Below, in pieces: positions 16,889 through 25,323 of a DNA stretch of 64,000 nucleotides. The notes below the pieces were generated by a model. The model was not told the origin of the DNA. It did not search any database and saw only the letters and a program-made list of their open reading frames with translations. This DNA is from Humimonas sp964465015. Lineage in GTDB: Bacteria > Gemmatimonadota > Gemmatimonadetes > Palauibacterales > Palauibacteraceae. Position 1 is the stretch's first letter, and every line of letters starts with the position of its first letter. The DNA lies in the NCBI GenBank assembly GCA_964465015.1, contig CAYXHP010000149.1:1-64000 (forward strand), in the 5' to 3' direction. The position numbers and the translations under genes are program-made.

Positions 16889-18441
16889 GCGAACCTGGAG
16901 TGGTGATCGACGGCCGGTCCCTGCGACTCGAGGACGTCGCGGCGGTGGCCGCCGGGGAACCGCTGGAGCTGCGGCTTCCGGAGGCCGCGCGCGAGCGCAT
17001 GCGCGACGCCCGCGCCGTGGTCGAGGGCATCGTGGCCGGGGACGGCGCGGTCTACGGCATCAACACCGGATTCGGCAAGCTGTCCGACGTGCGGGTGTCG
17101 AGGGAACGGCTGGCGGAGCTGCAGCTCAACCTGGTCCGCAGCCACGCGTGCGGCGTCGGGCAGCCGCTGGACCGATCCGAGACGCGCGCCATGATGCTGC
17201 TCCGGGCCAACGTCCTCGCCACGGGCCACAGCGGCGTGCGACCCGAGCTGGTCGAGCTCCTTCTCGCGCTCCTGGAGCGGGACGTCACGCCCGTGGTGCC
17301 GCGCGAGGGCTCGGTCGGGGCCTCCGGGGACCTCGCGCCCGCCGCGCACATGGCGCTGGTCCTTCTGGGGGAGGGGGAAGCGTTCGTCACCGGAGAGCAC
17401 ATGCCGGGCGGCGCCGCCCTGGCGCGGGCGGGACTCGAGCCCGTCGTGCTCGCTGCCAAGGAGGGTCTCGCCCTCCTCAATGGGACGCAGGCGATGACCG
17501 CCGTGGGGAGCCTGGCGCTCCTCCGGGCCGAGAACCTCGCCGAGGTGGCCGACCTGGCCGGCGCCGCGTCCCTGGAGGGGTTACGCGGAAGCCCGGACCC
17601 CTTCGAGCCGGAGATCCAGGAGCTGCGACCCCATCCCGGCCAGCGGGCCAGCGCGGCCCGACTGGCGGCGCTTCTCCGCGGGAGCGAGATCCGCGAGAGT
17701 CATCGGCACGGCGATCCTCGGGTGCAGGACGCCTACTCGCTCCGCTGCATGCCGCAGGTGCACGGGGCGGTCCGGGACGGGCTCTCCTTCGTCCGCGGAG
17801 TGCTGGAGGTAGAGCTGAACGCGGCTACCGACAACCCCCTGATCCTGGATCCGGAGGGGTCCTCCCGCGTGGTCTCCAACGGCAACTTCCACGGCCAGCC
17901 CGTGGCGGCGGCGCTGGACCAGCTGGCCGTGGCGGCGACGACGCTCGCTACCATCAGCGAGCGCCGGATCGACCGCCTGCTCAACCCGGATCTCTCGGGG
18001 CTGCCGGCGTTCCTGACGCCCGAGCCCGGCCTGCGCTCGGGAATGATGATGCTGCAGGTGACGGCGGCGGCGCAGGTGGCCACCTGCCGCCAGCTGGCCG
18101 CTCCCGCCAGCATCGGTACGATTCCGACCGGGGCGGCCAAAGAGGACCACGTCTCCATGGGCATGCACGCGGCCGATCAGGCCCGCGGGGTCGTGGAGCG
18201 CCTGGAGCGCATCCTGGCCATCGAGCTCCTGGCCGCCGCGCAGGCGATCGAGCTGCTCCGGCCACTCCGGTCCAGCCGACCGGTCGAGGAGACTCTGCGG
18301 AGGGTGCGCGAGCGCTCCGCTCCGCTCGAAGCGGACCGGCCGCTGGCGCGCGATATCGAGGCGGTCGGCGAGCTCGTGAGGGCGGGCGATCTGGCCGATC
18401 TCGTGCGCGCCACTCTCGCGGAAGTCCCACCGGCACCGTAG
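16885..18441 (+). CDS. Histidine ammonia-lyase-like aromatic amino acid lyase
   Basis: 518 residues. A member of the MIO-cofactor lyase family: the cofactor-forming Ala-Ser-Gly is at about 146-148 (GSVGASGDLAP), and YGINTGFGKLSDV holds the catalytic tyrosine. LVRSHACGVG has the Ser-His pair typical of histidine, not phenylalanine or tyrosine, lyases. The stretch after QVTAAA differs from ordinary HutH: the usual Ser-Glu-Asn-Lys is Ala-Thr-Cys-Arg, and the SIPTSANQEDHVSM-type motif reads TIPTGAAKEDHVSM. No hutU, hutI or hutG is adjacent. It is coupled to lptD by ATGA. Deamination of histidine is likely but substrate is uncertain. Confidence 0.85.
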   Translation: MSEPGVVIDGRSLRLEDVAAVAAGEPLELRLPEAARERMRDARAVVEGIVAGDGAVYGINTGFGKLSDVRVSRERLAELQLNLVRSHACGVGQPLDRSETRAMMLLRANVLATGHSGVRPELVELLLALLERDVTPVVPREGSVGASGDLAPAAHMALVLLGEGEAFVTGEHMPGGAALARAGLEPVVLAAKEGLALLNGTQAMTAVGSLALLRAENLAEVADLAGAASLEGLRGSPDPFEPEIQELRPHPGQRASAARLAALLRGSEIRESHRHGDPRVQDAYSLRCMPQVHGAVRDGLSFVRGVLEVELNAATDNPLILDPEGSSRVVSNGNFHGQPVAAALDQLAVAATTLATISERRIDRLLNPDLSGLPAFLTPEPGLRSGMMMLQVTAAAQVATCRQLAAPASIGTIPTGAAKEDHVSMGMHAADQARGVVERLERILAIELLAAAQAIELLRPLRSSRPVEETLRRVRERSAPLEADRPLARDIEAVGELVRAGDLADLVRATLAEVPPAP

Positions 18442-18527
18442 TTGCTGACCCTTCTCGTCTAGATCGACCTCGTCGTTTCCGATTCTGTAGAATTCATGCG
18501 ACACTCTGCGCGCCCCGTGGGAGAGCG

Positions 18528-21500
18528 ATGGCCACGGTCTCGAGCCTGAAAGACAAGGCCCGAAAGGAAGAACAGCGGGGTAACTGGTCCCGCGCCGTGG
18601 ACCTGTACCGCCAGGCCCTCCGGCAGGCGGACCGGGCCGGGGACCTCATGCGCGAGTTGGGCCTGTACAATCGCATTGGCGACCTCCAACTCCGTATGGA
18701 GGAAGCCGATAAGGCGATCGAGTCCTACCTCGAGGCGGCGGACCGCTACGACGAGGAGGGGCTCTCGGCCCCCGCCGTCGCACTCTGCAACAAAATTTTG
18801 CGAGTAGCACCGGATCGTGACGATGTCCGGCTGCGGTTGATGCGCCAGCACCTGGCCTCGGGGCTCACCGCGGACGCTCGCCAGGTGCTGCTGGAGTTCG
18901 TGCGGCGCTCGGACGCGGCGCAGAAGGAAGAGGACAGCCTTCTGGCGATCCTCGAGTACGTGGCCAACGCCGGCGACGACGAGTTGCGACTCGAGGCCGC
19001 CGATCGGCTGGTGGAGGCCGGCCGCCGCGAAGAGGCCGTCCGAGAGCTCGTCCGTCTCCGGGAGACGCGCGAGGAGGAGGACCGCGCCACCGAGGACGTG
19101 GACGATCGGCTGCGGAAGCTGGCTCCGGAGCTGCTCCCCGAGCCCGCCGGGGCGGCCGAGTCCCCAGAGGCCGCGAGCTCGGACGAACCGGCCCGGCCCG
19201 AGGCGAAGGAGATCGCGGCGCAGCCGGACGTGGCGACACGGCCCGGGGCCGAGGAAGTCGACGGGGTCCGGTCGGAGGCCGAGGAGGTCGCCGCGCAAGC
19301 CGAACCGGTCGAGGCCCCGGAGATGGCGACCGATCCGGCGGCCGAGGCCATCACCGGGCGGCGTCACAAGCCAAGGACCGACGTTCCGACGCCCCGGAAG
19401 GCGGGCCGGAAGCGCTCTCCGCGGAAGGCGCGATCGGAGGCCGTCGAGAGGGCGGAGGCGGCCGAGCCGGCGGCTTCCCAGCCCCTGGCGGAAGTCCCCG
19501 AAGCGACGCCCGAACCCTCGTCGGAGGCCCTCGAGCCCGCGGCGCGGCTGGACGAGCTGGCCGCCACGCCACGGCTGGAGCCTCGCGTGCCCCGGCACCG
19601 ACGCCAGATCCCGAAGCGTCTGCCGCCCCTCGCTTCGGTCGAGGCCGAGCCGGAGGCGGCACGGCCGAGGGAGACGGAGCTCGGAGCGGCCGGGCCGGTG
19701 CCCGTCCGCGTGGCCGCCGTGGTGGTCTTGCGGCCCGCCGCCGGACGGCCGGCGGCGGCCCGGATCGGCCTGGAGCTCCGGCCCCCGAGCACGATCGACC
19801 TGGAGGCCACGACTCATCGGGTCGGCGTGCCCGTCGTCTTGTCCGATCGCGTGTCTTTCTCCGGCGGTCGTTTCGACGGCGGTCCGGGGCACGAGCTCGC
19901 GTGGAGGCCCTTCGCGCCGTGGGAGTGCGCACCGGTCGCGGCATCGCTCGCCTCGGTCGCCGCGTCGCGCCCCGAGATCGCATCACCGGTCCGTAGCGAG
20001 GCGGCGGGTCGGCCGGACGGCGCCGTCTTCGATACCCGCCCGGCTTCCGCACTGCCGATGGGAGTGCGTGCGGTCCGCCCCTTCGACGACCTGGCCGTCC
20101 CGGAGCCCCTCACACCGCTCCGCTCTGCGCGCGATTCCGTCCGTGACGGCTTCGATCGAAGCCCCGAGCTTGCGGCGACCACGGAGGTCGCCTCGGGTGC
20201 CCCGTGGCTCTCCCCGCACCCGCCGGGCCGCCTGGCTGCAGCGATGGGGTTCGCGAGCCCCGGCTGGGTCTCACCCGTGCCGACCCGGGTTCGCGTGGAC
20301 GGCCTACCTGGTCGGTTCGAGACGCTGCAGCGACCGATCCTGCCACCGCCCGCCGGTCGGGCGCTCGCCGGCCTCGAGGCCCGCGACTTCGAGCCCGACC
20401 CGTCGGGGGGCCTGGCCGCACCACCGGCGGCCGCAGCCGTGGCGGGGCCGGGCTACGCGCAGGTCGCCCCGGCGGGCTCGACCGTGCCGGTCGGGTCACG
20501 AGGAGACGGCGGAGCGCTGTGGCCGCTCCCGTTGCTCGTGGTCGGTCGACGCGTCCGGTCCGAGCCGCCGGCGCGGTCCGAACCTGAGACGGAGGAGTCC
20601 GGCGGCCTCCTGAGTGGGTTGCGCCGCCTGGGCCGGCGGGCGAAGTCCCGGCCGCCGCCGCCGCCGCCGGCCGCGGGATGCGCGCCGGGCTCGCTTCACG
20701 CGCGGGAGGAGCTCCCGGGTGTCGCGGTCCCGGGTGATGCGCAACCCGTCAGGGGGATGTCCGGCGTTGCGCTGGAGCGAGGGCGGTTCATCCCGGTCGT
20801 CGGGGCCGCGGGTGCTCCGCTCGTGGCGACGGTGGCGTCGGCCACGCTGGCCTCCGACGAGAGCCTCGTGGTCGTTCGCGCGCCCTGGGAGGAGCCGCTC
20901 GCGCCCGAAGCCGAAACTCCGCTCGAGCGGGCGGATGACGCTGCCGACGAGGCTCCCCCGAGCTCCACCGTGGAGCCACCGACGGGCGAGGACGCCGGAC
21001 CGCCGCCGGACGAGCAGGTCGAGGCCGAGCCCGACGGGCCGGCAAGCGCCGAGCCGGAGCTGGTCATGGAGATCTCCGATGTCGCGGCCGGGGAGCTCCA
21101 GGTCGCCGCGGAAGGGCCGGAGATCATCGCGGAAGCGCCGGAGCCCGTGGCGGAAGCGGGACCGGACACGGCGGAGTCGGACGCCGAGGTCGAGCCGGAA
21201 CCCGAGGTCGAGCCGGAACCCGAGGTCGAACCGGAACCCGAGGTCGAACCGGAGCCCGAGGCCGAGCCGATGGCCGAGGTCGAACCGGATCCCGAGCCCG
21301 AGCTGGAGGCCGAGGTCGAGCCGGAATCCGGGGCTGAGCCGGAGCCGATGGCCGAGGTCGAACCGGATCCCGAGCCCGAGCCCGAGGTCGAGCCGGAGCC
21401 CGAGGCGGCTGCTCCGCCGGCCGAAGTGTCGCCCCGTGGCCGCGAGCCGAGCCTCACGGAGGTCCTGCGCCGACGCTGGGCGGTGGAGGACGATCGGAGG

Positions 21501-21986
21501 GAGCGGGAAGCGGCCGAGCCGCGTTCGGTCCCGACTCCGGAGTCCGAGGCGGAGCCCGACGTCGAGCTCGAGACGGAGCGTGACGCGGAGCCGCAAGCTG
21601 AGCCCGATGAGGAGGTGTTATCGCCTGCGGCCCAATATCTTGCGCCGTCGGCGGAACGGGACGACGACTTCCCCAACCTGACGGGCATGCTCGAGAAGAT
21701 GGGCTGGCTCGGTGGGGACGAGGCAGGCCCCGAATCCCCGGCAGACTCCGCCGAAGCTACCTCCGACTTCGTTCATCCCAGCCCATGGAAGACCTCGATC
21801 AACGGAGCCCCGAAGAAGCAGAACGGCTCCGCCACGGGCGGCGTCGTGGACGACGACGTCCCGAACCTGACGAACATGCTCCAGTCGCTGGGCTGGCTCT
21901 CGGGTGCGGGGGACGACGCACCGGACGTGACTGAAGCCGAGGATGGCGAGGCGCGGCCGGGTCGCAGCCGCGGCGAGAACGCATGA
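18528..21986 (+). CDS. Large TPR protein with Glu/Pro-rich tail and C-terminal PNLT-GWL motifs
   Basis: About 1152 residues, function unknown. The N-terminal 200 residues are tetratricopeptide-like (KARKEEQRGNWSRAVDLYRQ, GLYNRIGDLQLRMEEADKA, ALCNKILRVAPDRDDVRLRL) and are closely related to the next gene. About 800 residues of Ala/Glu/Pro/Arg low-complexity follow, including tandem Glu-Val-Glu-Pro repeats. Two copies of a short motif end the protein: DDFPNLTGMLEKMGWLGG and DDVPNLTNMLQSLGWLSG. No signal peptide is seen, so it is probably cytoplasmic. ATG 18528 has GGGAGAG upstream; the reading frame stays open far upstream as a shadow of hutH. An AT-richer patch at 18470-18500 may hold its promoter. 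Confidence 0.8.
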   Translation: MATVSSLKDKARKEEQRGNWSRAVDLYRQALRQADRAGDLMRELGLYNRIGDLQLRMEEADKAIESYLEAADRYDEEGLSAPAVALCNKILRVAPDRDDVRLRLMRQHLASGLTADARQVLLEFVRRSDAAQKEEDSLLAILEYVANAGDDELRLEAADRLVEAGRREEAVRELVRLRETREEEDRATEDVDDRLRKLAPELLPEPAGAAESPEAASSDEPARPEAKEIAAQPDVATRPGAEEVDGVRSEAEEVAAQAEPVEAPEMATDPAAEAITGRRHKPRTDVPTPRKAGRKRSPRKARSEAVERAEAAEPAASQPLAEVPEATPEPSSEALEPAARLDELAATPRLEPRVPRHRRQIPKRLPPLASVEAEPEAARPRETELGAAGPVPVRVAAVVVLRPAAGRPAAARIGLELRPPSTIDLEATTHRVGVPVVLSDRVSFSGGRFDGGPGHELAWRPFAPWECAPVAASLASVAASRPEIASPVRSEAAGRPDGAVFDTRPASALPMGVRAVRPFDDLAVPEPLTPLRSARDSVRDGFDRSPELAATTEVASGAPWLSPHPPGRLAAAMGFASPGWVSPVPTRVRVDGLPGRFETLQRPILPPPAGRALAGLEARDFEPDPSGGLAAPPAAAAVAGPGYAQVAPAGSTVPVGSRGDGGALWPLPLLVVGRRVRSEPPARSEPETEESGGLLSGLRRLGRRAKSRPPPPPPAAGCAPGSLHAREELPGVAVPGDAQPVRGMSGVALERGRFIPVVGAAGAPLVATVASATLASDESLVVVRAPWEEPLAPEAETPLERADDAADEAPPSSTVEPPTGEDAGPPPDEQVEAEPDGPASAEPELVMEISDVAAGELQVAAEGPEIIAEAPEPVAEAGPDTAESDAEVEPEPEVEPEPEVEPEPEVEPEPEAEPMAEVEPDPEPELEAEVEPESGAEPEPMAEVEPDPEPEPEVEPEPEAAAPPAEVSPRGREPSLTEVLRRRWAVEDDRREREAAEPRSVPTPESEAEPDVELETERDAEPQAEPDEEVLSPAAQYLAPSAERDDDFPNLTGMLEKMGWLGGDEAGPESPADSAEATSDFVHPSPWKTSINGAPKKQNGSATGGVVDDDVPNLTNMLQSLGWLSGAGDDAPDVTEAEDGEARPGRSRGENA
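21186..21380 (+). repeat. Tandem 18-bp and dispersed 39-bp coding repeats
   Basis: Four consecutive 18-bp units coding Glu-Val-Glu-Pro-Glu-Pro lie at 21186-21257; the first two are identical, the later two differ by one or two bases. A 39-bp stretch is repeated perfectly at 21264-21302 and 21342-21380. The whole tract is in frame within the large TPR gene, and looks like recent slippage or unequal recombination in an acidic linker. Confidence 0.85.
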
Positions 21987-21987
21987 G

Positions 21988-23517
21988 ATGACGGGCATCA
22001 AGCAGCTCAAGAACCAGGCGCGGAAAGAGGAGCAGCGCGAGAACTGGACGCGCGCCATCGAGCTCTATCGGGAGGCCCTCGAGCAGAGCGCCAGGGCTGG
22101 GGAGGGACTTCCGGATCTCAGCCTCTACAACCGCATCGGCGACCTGCACCTGCGCCAGAACGATCCCGGGCGCGCCGTCGAGTACTACCTGGAGGCCGTG
22201 GAGCGCTACGCCGAGCAGGAGCTCTACGGCGGCGCCATTGCCCTGTGCGACAAGATCCTGAGGGTCGCGCCGGATCGGGTCGAGGTGTACCGGCACCTCG
22301 GTCGACTGCACGCGGCGACCGGCCTCGTGGCCGAGGCGAGGGCGAACTTCCTCGAGTACGCCACCCGACTCGAGAAGGCGGAAGACGAGGACGGTCCCAT
22401 CGATGCCTTCCTGGAGCTCGCGCGTCTCACCTCCGATCCCGAGTTGCACCTGGAGGTGGTCGACCGGCTCCTCGAACGCGGTCGCAGGGACGAGGCGATC
22501 CGAGAGCTGGGGACGCTCCACGCCCGACACCTGCAGTCCGAGCCCCTCGCTGGGGCCATTCGCCGCCGCCTCGAGTCGTTCGCGCCCGAGCTCCTCGAGA
22601 ACGAGGAGCCGAAGGAGTCGACTGCGACCTCCGAGTCCGTGGCTCCCGAAGAGGCGCTCGAACGAGCCGAACGGAGCGGCGATCTCCGCGCGGCGCTCGA
22701 TGCCACGGTGCGGCTGCTCGAGGAGGACGCCGACCGCGTCGCCATCTACCGGAAGAGGGTCGAGCTCGCCTCGGCCCTGGACGACCGTCCCCTCCTGGTG
22801 CGTTCCTACCTGGAGCTGGCACGGTGCCTGGAACGGGCCGATTCCGGTGAAGCGGCCCTGGCCGTCTATCGCAGGATCGTGGAGCTGGAGCCGGACCACC
22901 CGGCGGCCCGGGGCGCGCTTCGGGCGGCCGTGGAGCCAGAGGAAGACGAGCCGGACCGGGGATCGGAGACGGAGGGTCTTCCCGGTCCGGGAGACCATCC
23001 GGAGCCCGAGGCGACCCGGGCTTCGGCCGCCGAACCCGGGCCCTCCCCCGAGCCGTCTTCGGAGACGGAGGCGGAGTCGGAGCGCGGTGCGGACCGGGAC
23101 TTCGACGACATGCTGGTGGGCTTTCGAGCTCGGTCCGCCGAGACGGTGGGCGAGGCGGACCCCGAGGCCCACTGCGAGCTCGGCATCGCCCTCCACCAGA
23201 TGGGGCGGCTGGACGACGCGATCCGCGAGTTCCAAGCAGCCACGCGTGTCTCCGAGCCCCCCATCCTCGCTTTCGAGCTCCTCGGCAAGTGCTTCCTGGA
23301 GCAGGAGCTCAACAGCGTCGCCGTGCGCGTGCTCACGCGGGCGCTCCGGCTTCCGGGCCACGCGGAGGTGGAGCTCCTGGGGGTCCTGTATCGTCTCGGC
23401 GTGGCGCACCAGACTCTGGGAGCCTCGGAGAAGGCCCTGGAGTGCTTCGAGCGCGTGTACAGTATCGACATCGATTTCCGCGACGTAGGGGAGCGGATGC
23501 GCGCCTGCGCCCTTTGA
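21988..23517 (+). CDS. TPR protein, paralogue of the preceding gene
   Basis: About 509 residues of tetratricopeptide-like helices. The first 120 residues align closely with the upstream gene: ARKEEQRENWTRAIELYREA, SLYNRIGDLHLRQNDPGRAV and ALCDKILRVAPDRVEVYRHL match it almost position by position, indicating a tandem duplication. A charged linker near 330-380 separates further TPR units at the C-terminus (CELGIALHQMGRLDDAIREFQ, YRLGVAHQTLGASEKALECFE). No signal peptide. ATG 21988 lies one base after the preceding stop; an in-frame start at 21943 would overlap the previous gene and is not favoured. A scaffold or interaction role is likely, partner unknown. Confidence 0.82.
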   Translation: MTGIKQLKNQARKEEQRENWTRAIELYREALEQSARAGEGLPDLSLYNRIGDLHLRQNDPGRAVEYYLEAVERYAEQELYGGAIALCDKILRVAPDRVEVYRHLGRLHAATGLVAEARANFLEYATRLEKAEDEDGPIDAFLELARLTSDPELHLEVVDRLLERGRRDEAIRELGTLHARHLQSEPLAGAIRRRLESFAPELLENEEPKESTATSESVAPEEALERAERSGDLRAALDATVRLLEEDADRVAIYRKRVELASALDDRPLLVRSYLELARCLERADSGEAALAVYRRIVELEPDHPAARGALRAAVEPEEDEPDRGSETEGLPGPGDHPEPEATRASAAEPGPSPEPSSETEAESERGADRDFDDMLVGFRARSAETVGEADPEAHCELGIALHQMGRLDDAIREFQAATRVSEPPILAFELLGKCFLEQELNSVAVRVLTRALRLPGHAEVELLGVLYRLGVAHQTLGASEKALECFERVYSIDIDFRDVGERMRACAL

Positions 23518-23543
23518 CACTCTCTCGCCCGGGCGCCTAGATT
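23514..23543 (+). promoter_or_regulatory. Sigma70-like promoter of the polyprenyl synthase gene
   Basis: TTGACA (23514-23519), 18-base spacer and TAGATT (23538-23543). The -35 hexamer contains the TGA stop codon of the preceding TPR gene, so the promoter is embedded in its 3' end. It places transcription start near 23550, which supports ATG 23605 over the upstream in-frame TTG at 23542. Confidence 0.72.
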
Positions 23544-23604
23544 GGGCGGCTGTCGATCGGCGGTCCGCGCGGACGGCCGGCTGAGTCCCACGCTCCGTGA
23601 AGAG

Positions 23605-24591
23605 ATGCTCGAGGCCGCCCCTTCCTCCCCAGGATCCCTGCGTGGCCCCGTCCGGCCGCAGCTCGAGGCCGTGCGAGACCGGATGGCCGCTATGGTGGCC
23701 GACGGCTACGCGGCCGTCGACGAGGTTGCCGACTATCTGAACGAGATGCAGGGAAAGCTGGTCCGGCCGACGCTGCTCCTCCTCGCCAACCAGGTGGGCG
23801 GGGAGCCGTCCGATCGAGCCGTCGACCTGGCGGCCATCGTGGAGCTGGTGCACGTGGCCACCCTGGTGCACGACGACGCCGTGGACCACTCGGTCCGCCG
23901 GCGGGGGATGCCCACCGTGAACGCTCGCTGGACGCACCAGGTGGCGGTCATAATGGGTGACTTTCTCTATTCGCGCGCCTTGACGGAGCTGGCACGAATG
24001 GGTGACGTCGAGGCCGTCCAGATCCTGGGCCATGCGGCCAACCGTATGACGGTGGGCGAGATGCGACAGCTCATGGCCCACGATGCCCTGGATGCCACCG
24101 AGCGGGACTACGAGCTGCTGTGCGAATGCAAGACAGCCTCACTGATGGCGGCCGCCTGCGAGCTCGGAGCCCTGGTGGGCCGGTCCGAATACCGGGAGCA
24201 GCTCGGCGGCTATGGCTACGCCCTGGGCATGGCCTTCCAGGTCACCGACGACCTGCTCGACTACACGGCGTCCTCGCGCACCATGGGCAAGCCGAGCGGA
24301 CACGACCTGCGGGAGCACAAGGTCACGCTTCCCCTGATCGCGGCGCTGGAGCGGATGGACGGTCCGGAGCGGTCCGAGGTGGGGCGCCTGTTCCGGGACC
24401 CGGAGCCCGACGACGACCGGGTCGCAGCGGTTATCGCCCTCGTGGAGGAGCGCGGGGGGCTGGACTACGCGCGTGACCGGGCGCGCGACTGGGCCCGGCG
24501 CGCAACGGAGCGGCTGGAGGGCTTGCCCGACGGTGCCGCCACCGAGGCCCTGGAGCGGGCCGCCGACTTCGTAGTCACGCGCAGGAGCTGA
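23605..24591 (+). CDS. Polyprenyl diphosphate synthase (trans-isoprenyl transferase)
   Basis: About 328 residues. This class condenses isopentenyl diphosphate units into long-chain prenyl diphosphates for quinones. Both Asp-rich motifs are present: VHDDAVDHSVRRRGMPT (first DDxxD) and FQVTDDLLDY (second DDxxD). KLVRPTLLLLA and GDFLYSRAL also fit octaprenyl/heptaprenyl synthases (IspB/HepT-like). Chain length cannot be read from sequence alone. ATG 23605 is chosen because it lies downstream of the promoter at 23514-23543. The DUF4321 gene and tatA follow on the same strand and may be co-transcribed. Confidence 0.93.
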   Translation: MLEAAPSSPGSLRGPVRPQLEAVRDRMAAMVADGYAAVDEVADYLNEMQGKLVRPTLLLLANQVGGEPSDRAVDLAAIVELVHVATLVHDDAVDHSVRRRGMPTVNARWTHQVAVIMGDFLYSRALTELARMGDVEAVQILGHAANRMTVGEMRQLMAHDALDATERDYELLCECKTASLMAAACELGALVGRSEYREQLGGYGYALGMAFQVTDDLLDYTASSRTMGKPSGHDLREHKVTLPLIAALERMDGPERSEVGRLFRDPEPDDDRVAAVIALVEERGGLDYARDRARDWARRATERLEGLPDGAATEALERAADFVVTRRS

Positions 24592-24644
24592 ATCTCTTGG
24601 ACTCCGCTCGAGGACGACTCGCCATGGCCGGAGGGGCACGCCAG

Positions 24645-24926
24645 ATGGAGCTCGGGGGTACGCACAGGAGGACGGGGAGGAGGGTGGTGCTCGTCATCGC
24701 CGGCGGATTGCTGGTGGGAGCGCTCCTCACACAGCTGGTCGGCCTGGCGTTTCCACCGAGCGCGGCCCGGCAGTTCTTCATCACGACGGTGTCGGCATCG
24801 TTCGGCCCACTGTCGGTGGACCTGCGGGTGATCGCCCTCACGCTGGGTCCGCTCGTGGTGCGAGTGAACGTGCTCAGCGTGGTGGGAGTGGTGCTGGTGG
24901 CGTGGTTCTCGAGATCGCTGCTCTAG
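24645..24926 (+). CDS. Small membrane protein, DUF4321-like
   Basis: About 93 residues with two hydrophobic segments (VVLVIAGGLLVGALLTQLVG and VLSVVGVVLVAWF) flanking a loop. The layout and the pattern FGPLSVDLRVIALTLG followed by a final membrane helix match the DUF4321 family, whose function is unknown. ATG 24645 is favoured because GGAGGGG lies eight bases upstream. ATG 24624 and TTG 24597 in the same frame would add an unconserved hydrophilic N-terminus. It sits between the polyprenyl synthase and tatA. Confidence 0.75.
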   Translation: MELGGTHRRTGRRVVLVIAGGLLVGALLTQLVGLAFPPSAARQFFITTVSASFGPLSVDLRVIALTLGPLVVRVNVLSVVGVVLVAWFSRSLL

Positions 24927-24980
24927 AGCCGGGGACCGGCGGCGGAGCCGCCCGGGGGTTCCTCGGAAGGATGACCTGAC

Positions 24981-25223
24981 ATGTTGGGTGGTATCGGAAT
25001 TCCGGAGCTGCTTGTGATCTTCCTGATCGTGCTGCTCTTCTTCGGGGCCAAGCGGCTGCCGGAGATCGGGAGCTCGCTCGGGAAGGGGATCCGCGAGTTC
25101 AAGGACTCCATCAGCGGAGTCGACGAAGAGATCAAGCGGGAGATCCCGTCCGGGGAGCCCCGCTCCTCTCAGCCCCGCTCCACGCCCGAGCGGTCGGAGA
25201 GCCAGGAGGAGCCCCGGGCCTGA
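24981..25223 (+). CDS. tatA: Sec-independent translocase subunit TatA
   Basis: 80 residues. TatA forms the size-variable Tat pore. A short N-terminal membrane helix (IGIPELLVIFLIVLLFFG) is followed by the hinge and amphipathic helix AKRLPEIGSSLGKGIREFKD, both diagnostic. The tail is a polar Ser/Glu/Pro/Arg region. The FGAKRLPE hinge and a single TatA/E-type gene suggest a minimal Tat system with the distant tatC (13209). It converges on the ppiD-like gene on the other strand. Confidence 0.96.
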   Translation: MLGGIGIPELLVIFLIVLLFFGAKRLPEIGSSLGKGIREFKDSISGVDEEIKREIPSGEPRSSQPRSTPERSESQEEPRA

Positions 25224-25245
25224 CCCCGTCGGACCGCCCTCCTCC

Positions 25246-25290
25246 GGGGGCGCGTCCGACGCCCTCCTTCGGTCCCCGGCGCGCGCCCCC
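25246..25290. terminator. Possible bidirectional hairpin between convergent tatA and ppiD
   Basis: GGGGGCGCG (25246-25254) and CGCGCCCCC (25282-25290) form a perfect 9-bp inverted repeat with a 27-base loop in the 100-base gap between convergent genes. There is no T-tract on either side, so a terminator role is inferred from position and stem strength only. Confidence 0.4.
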
Positions 25291-25323
25291 CGAGCGGGCG
25301 CGGCCGTGAAGTCCGCCCCCGGC

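Noticed and set aside
21186..21380. CRISPR-like direct repeats
   Set aside because: The repeats are adjacent, in frame, encode Glu/Val/Pro and lack unique spacers.
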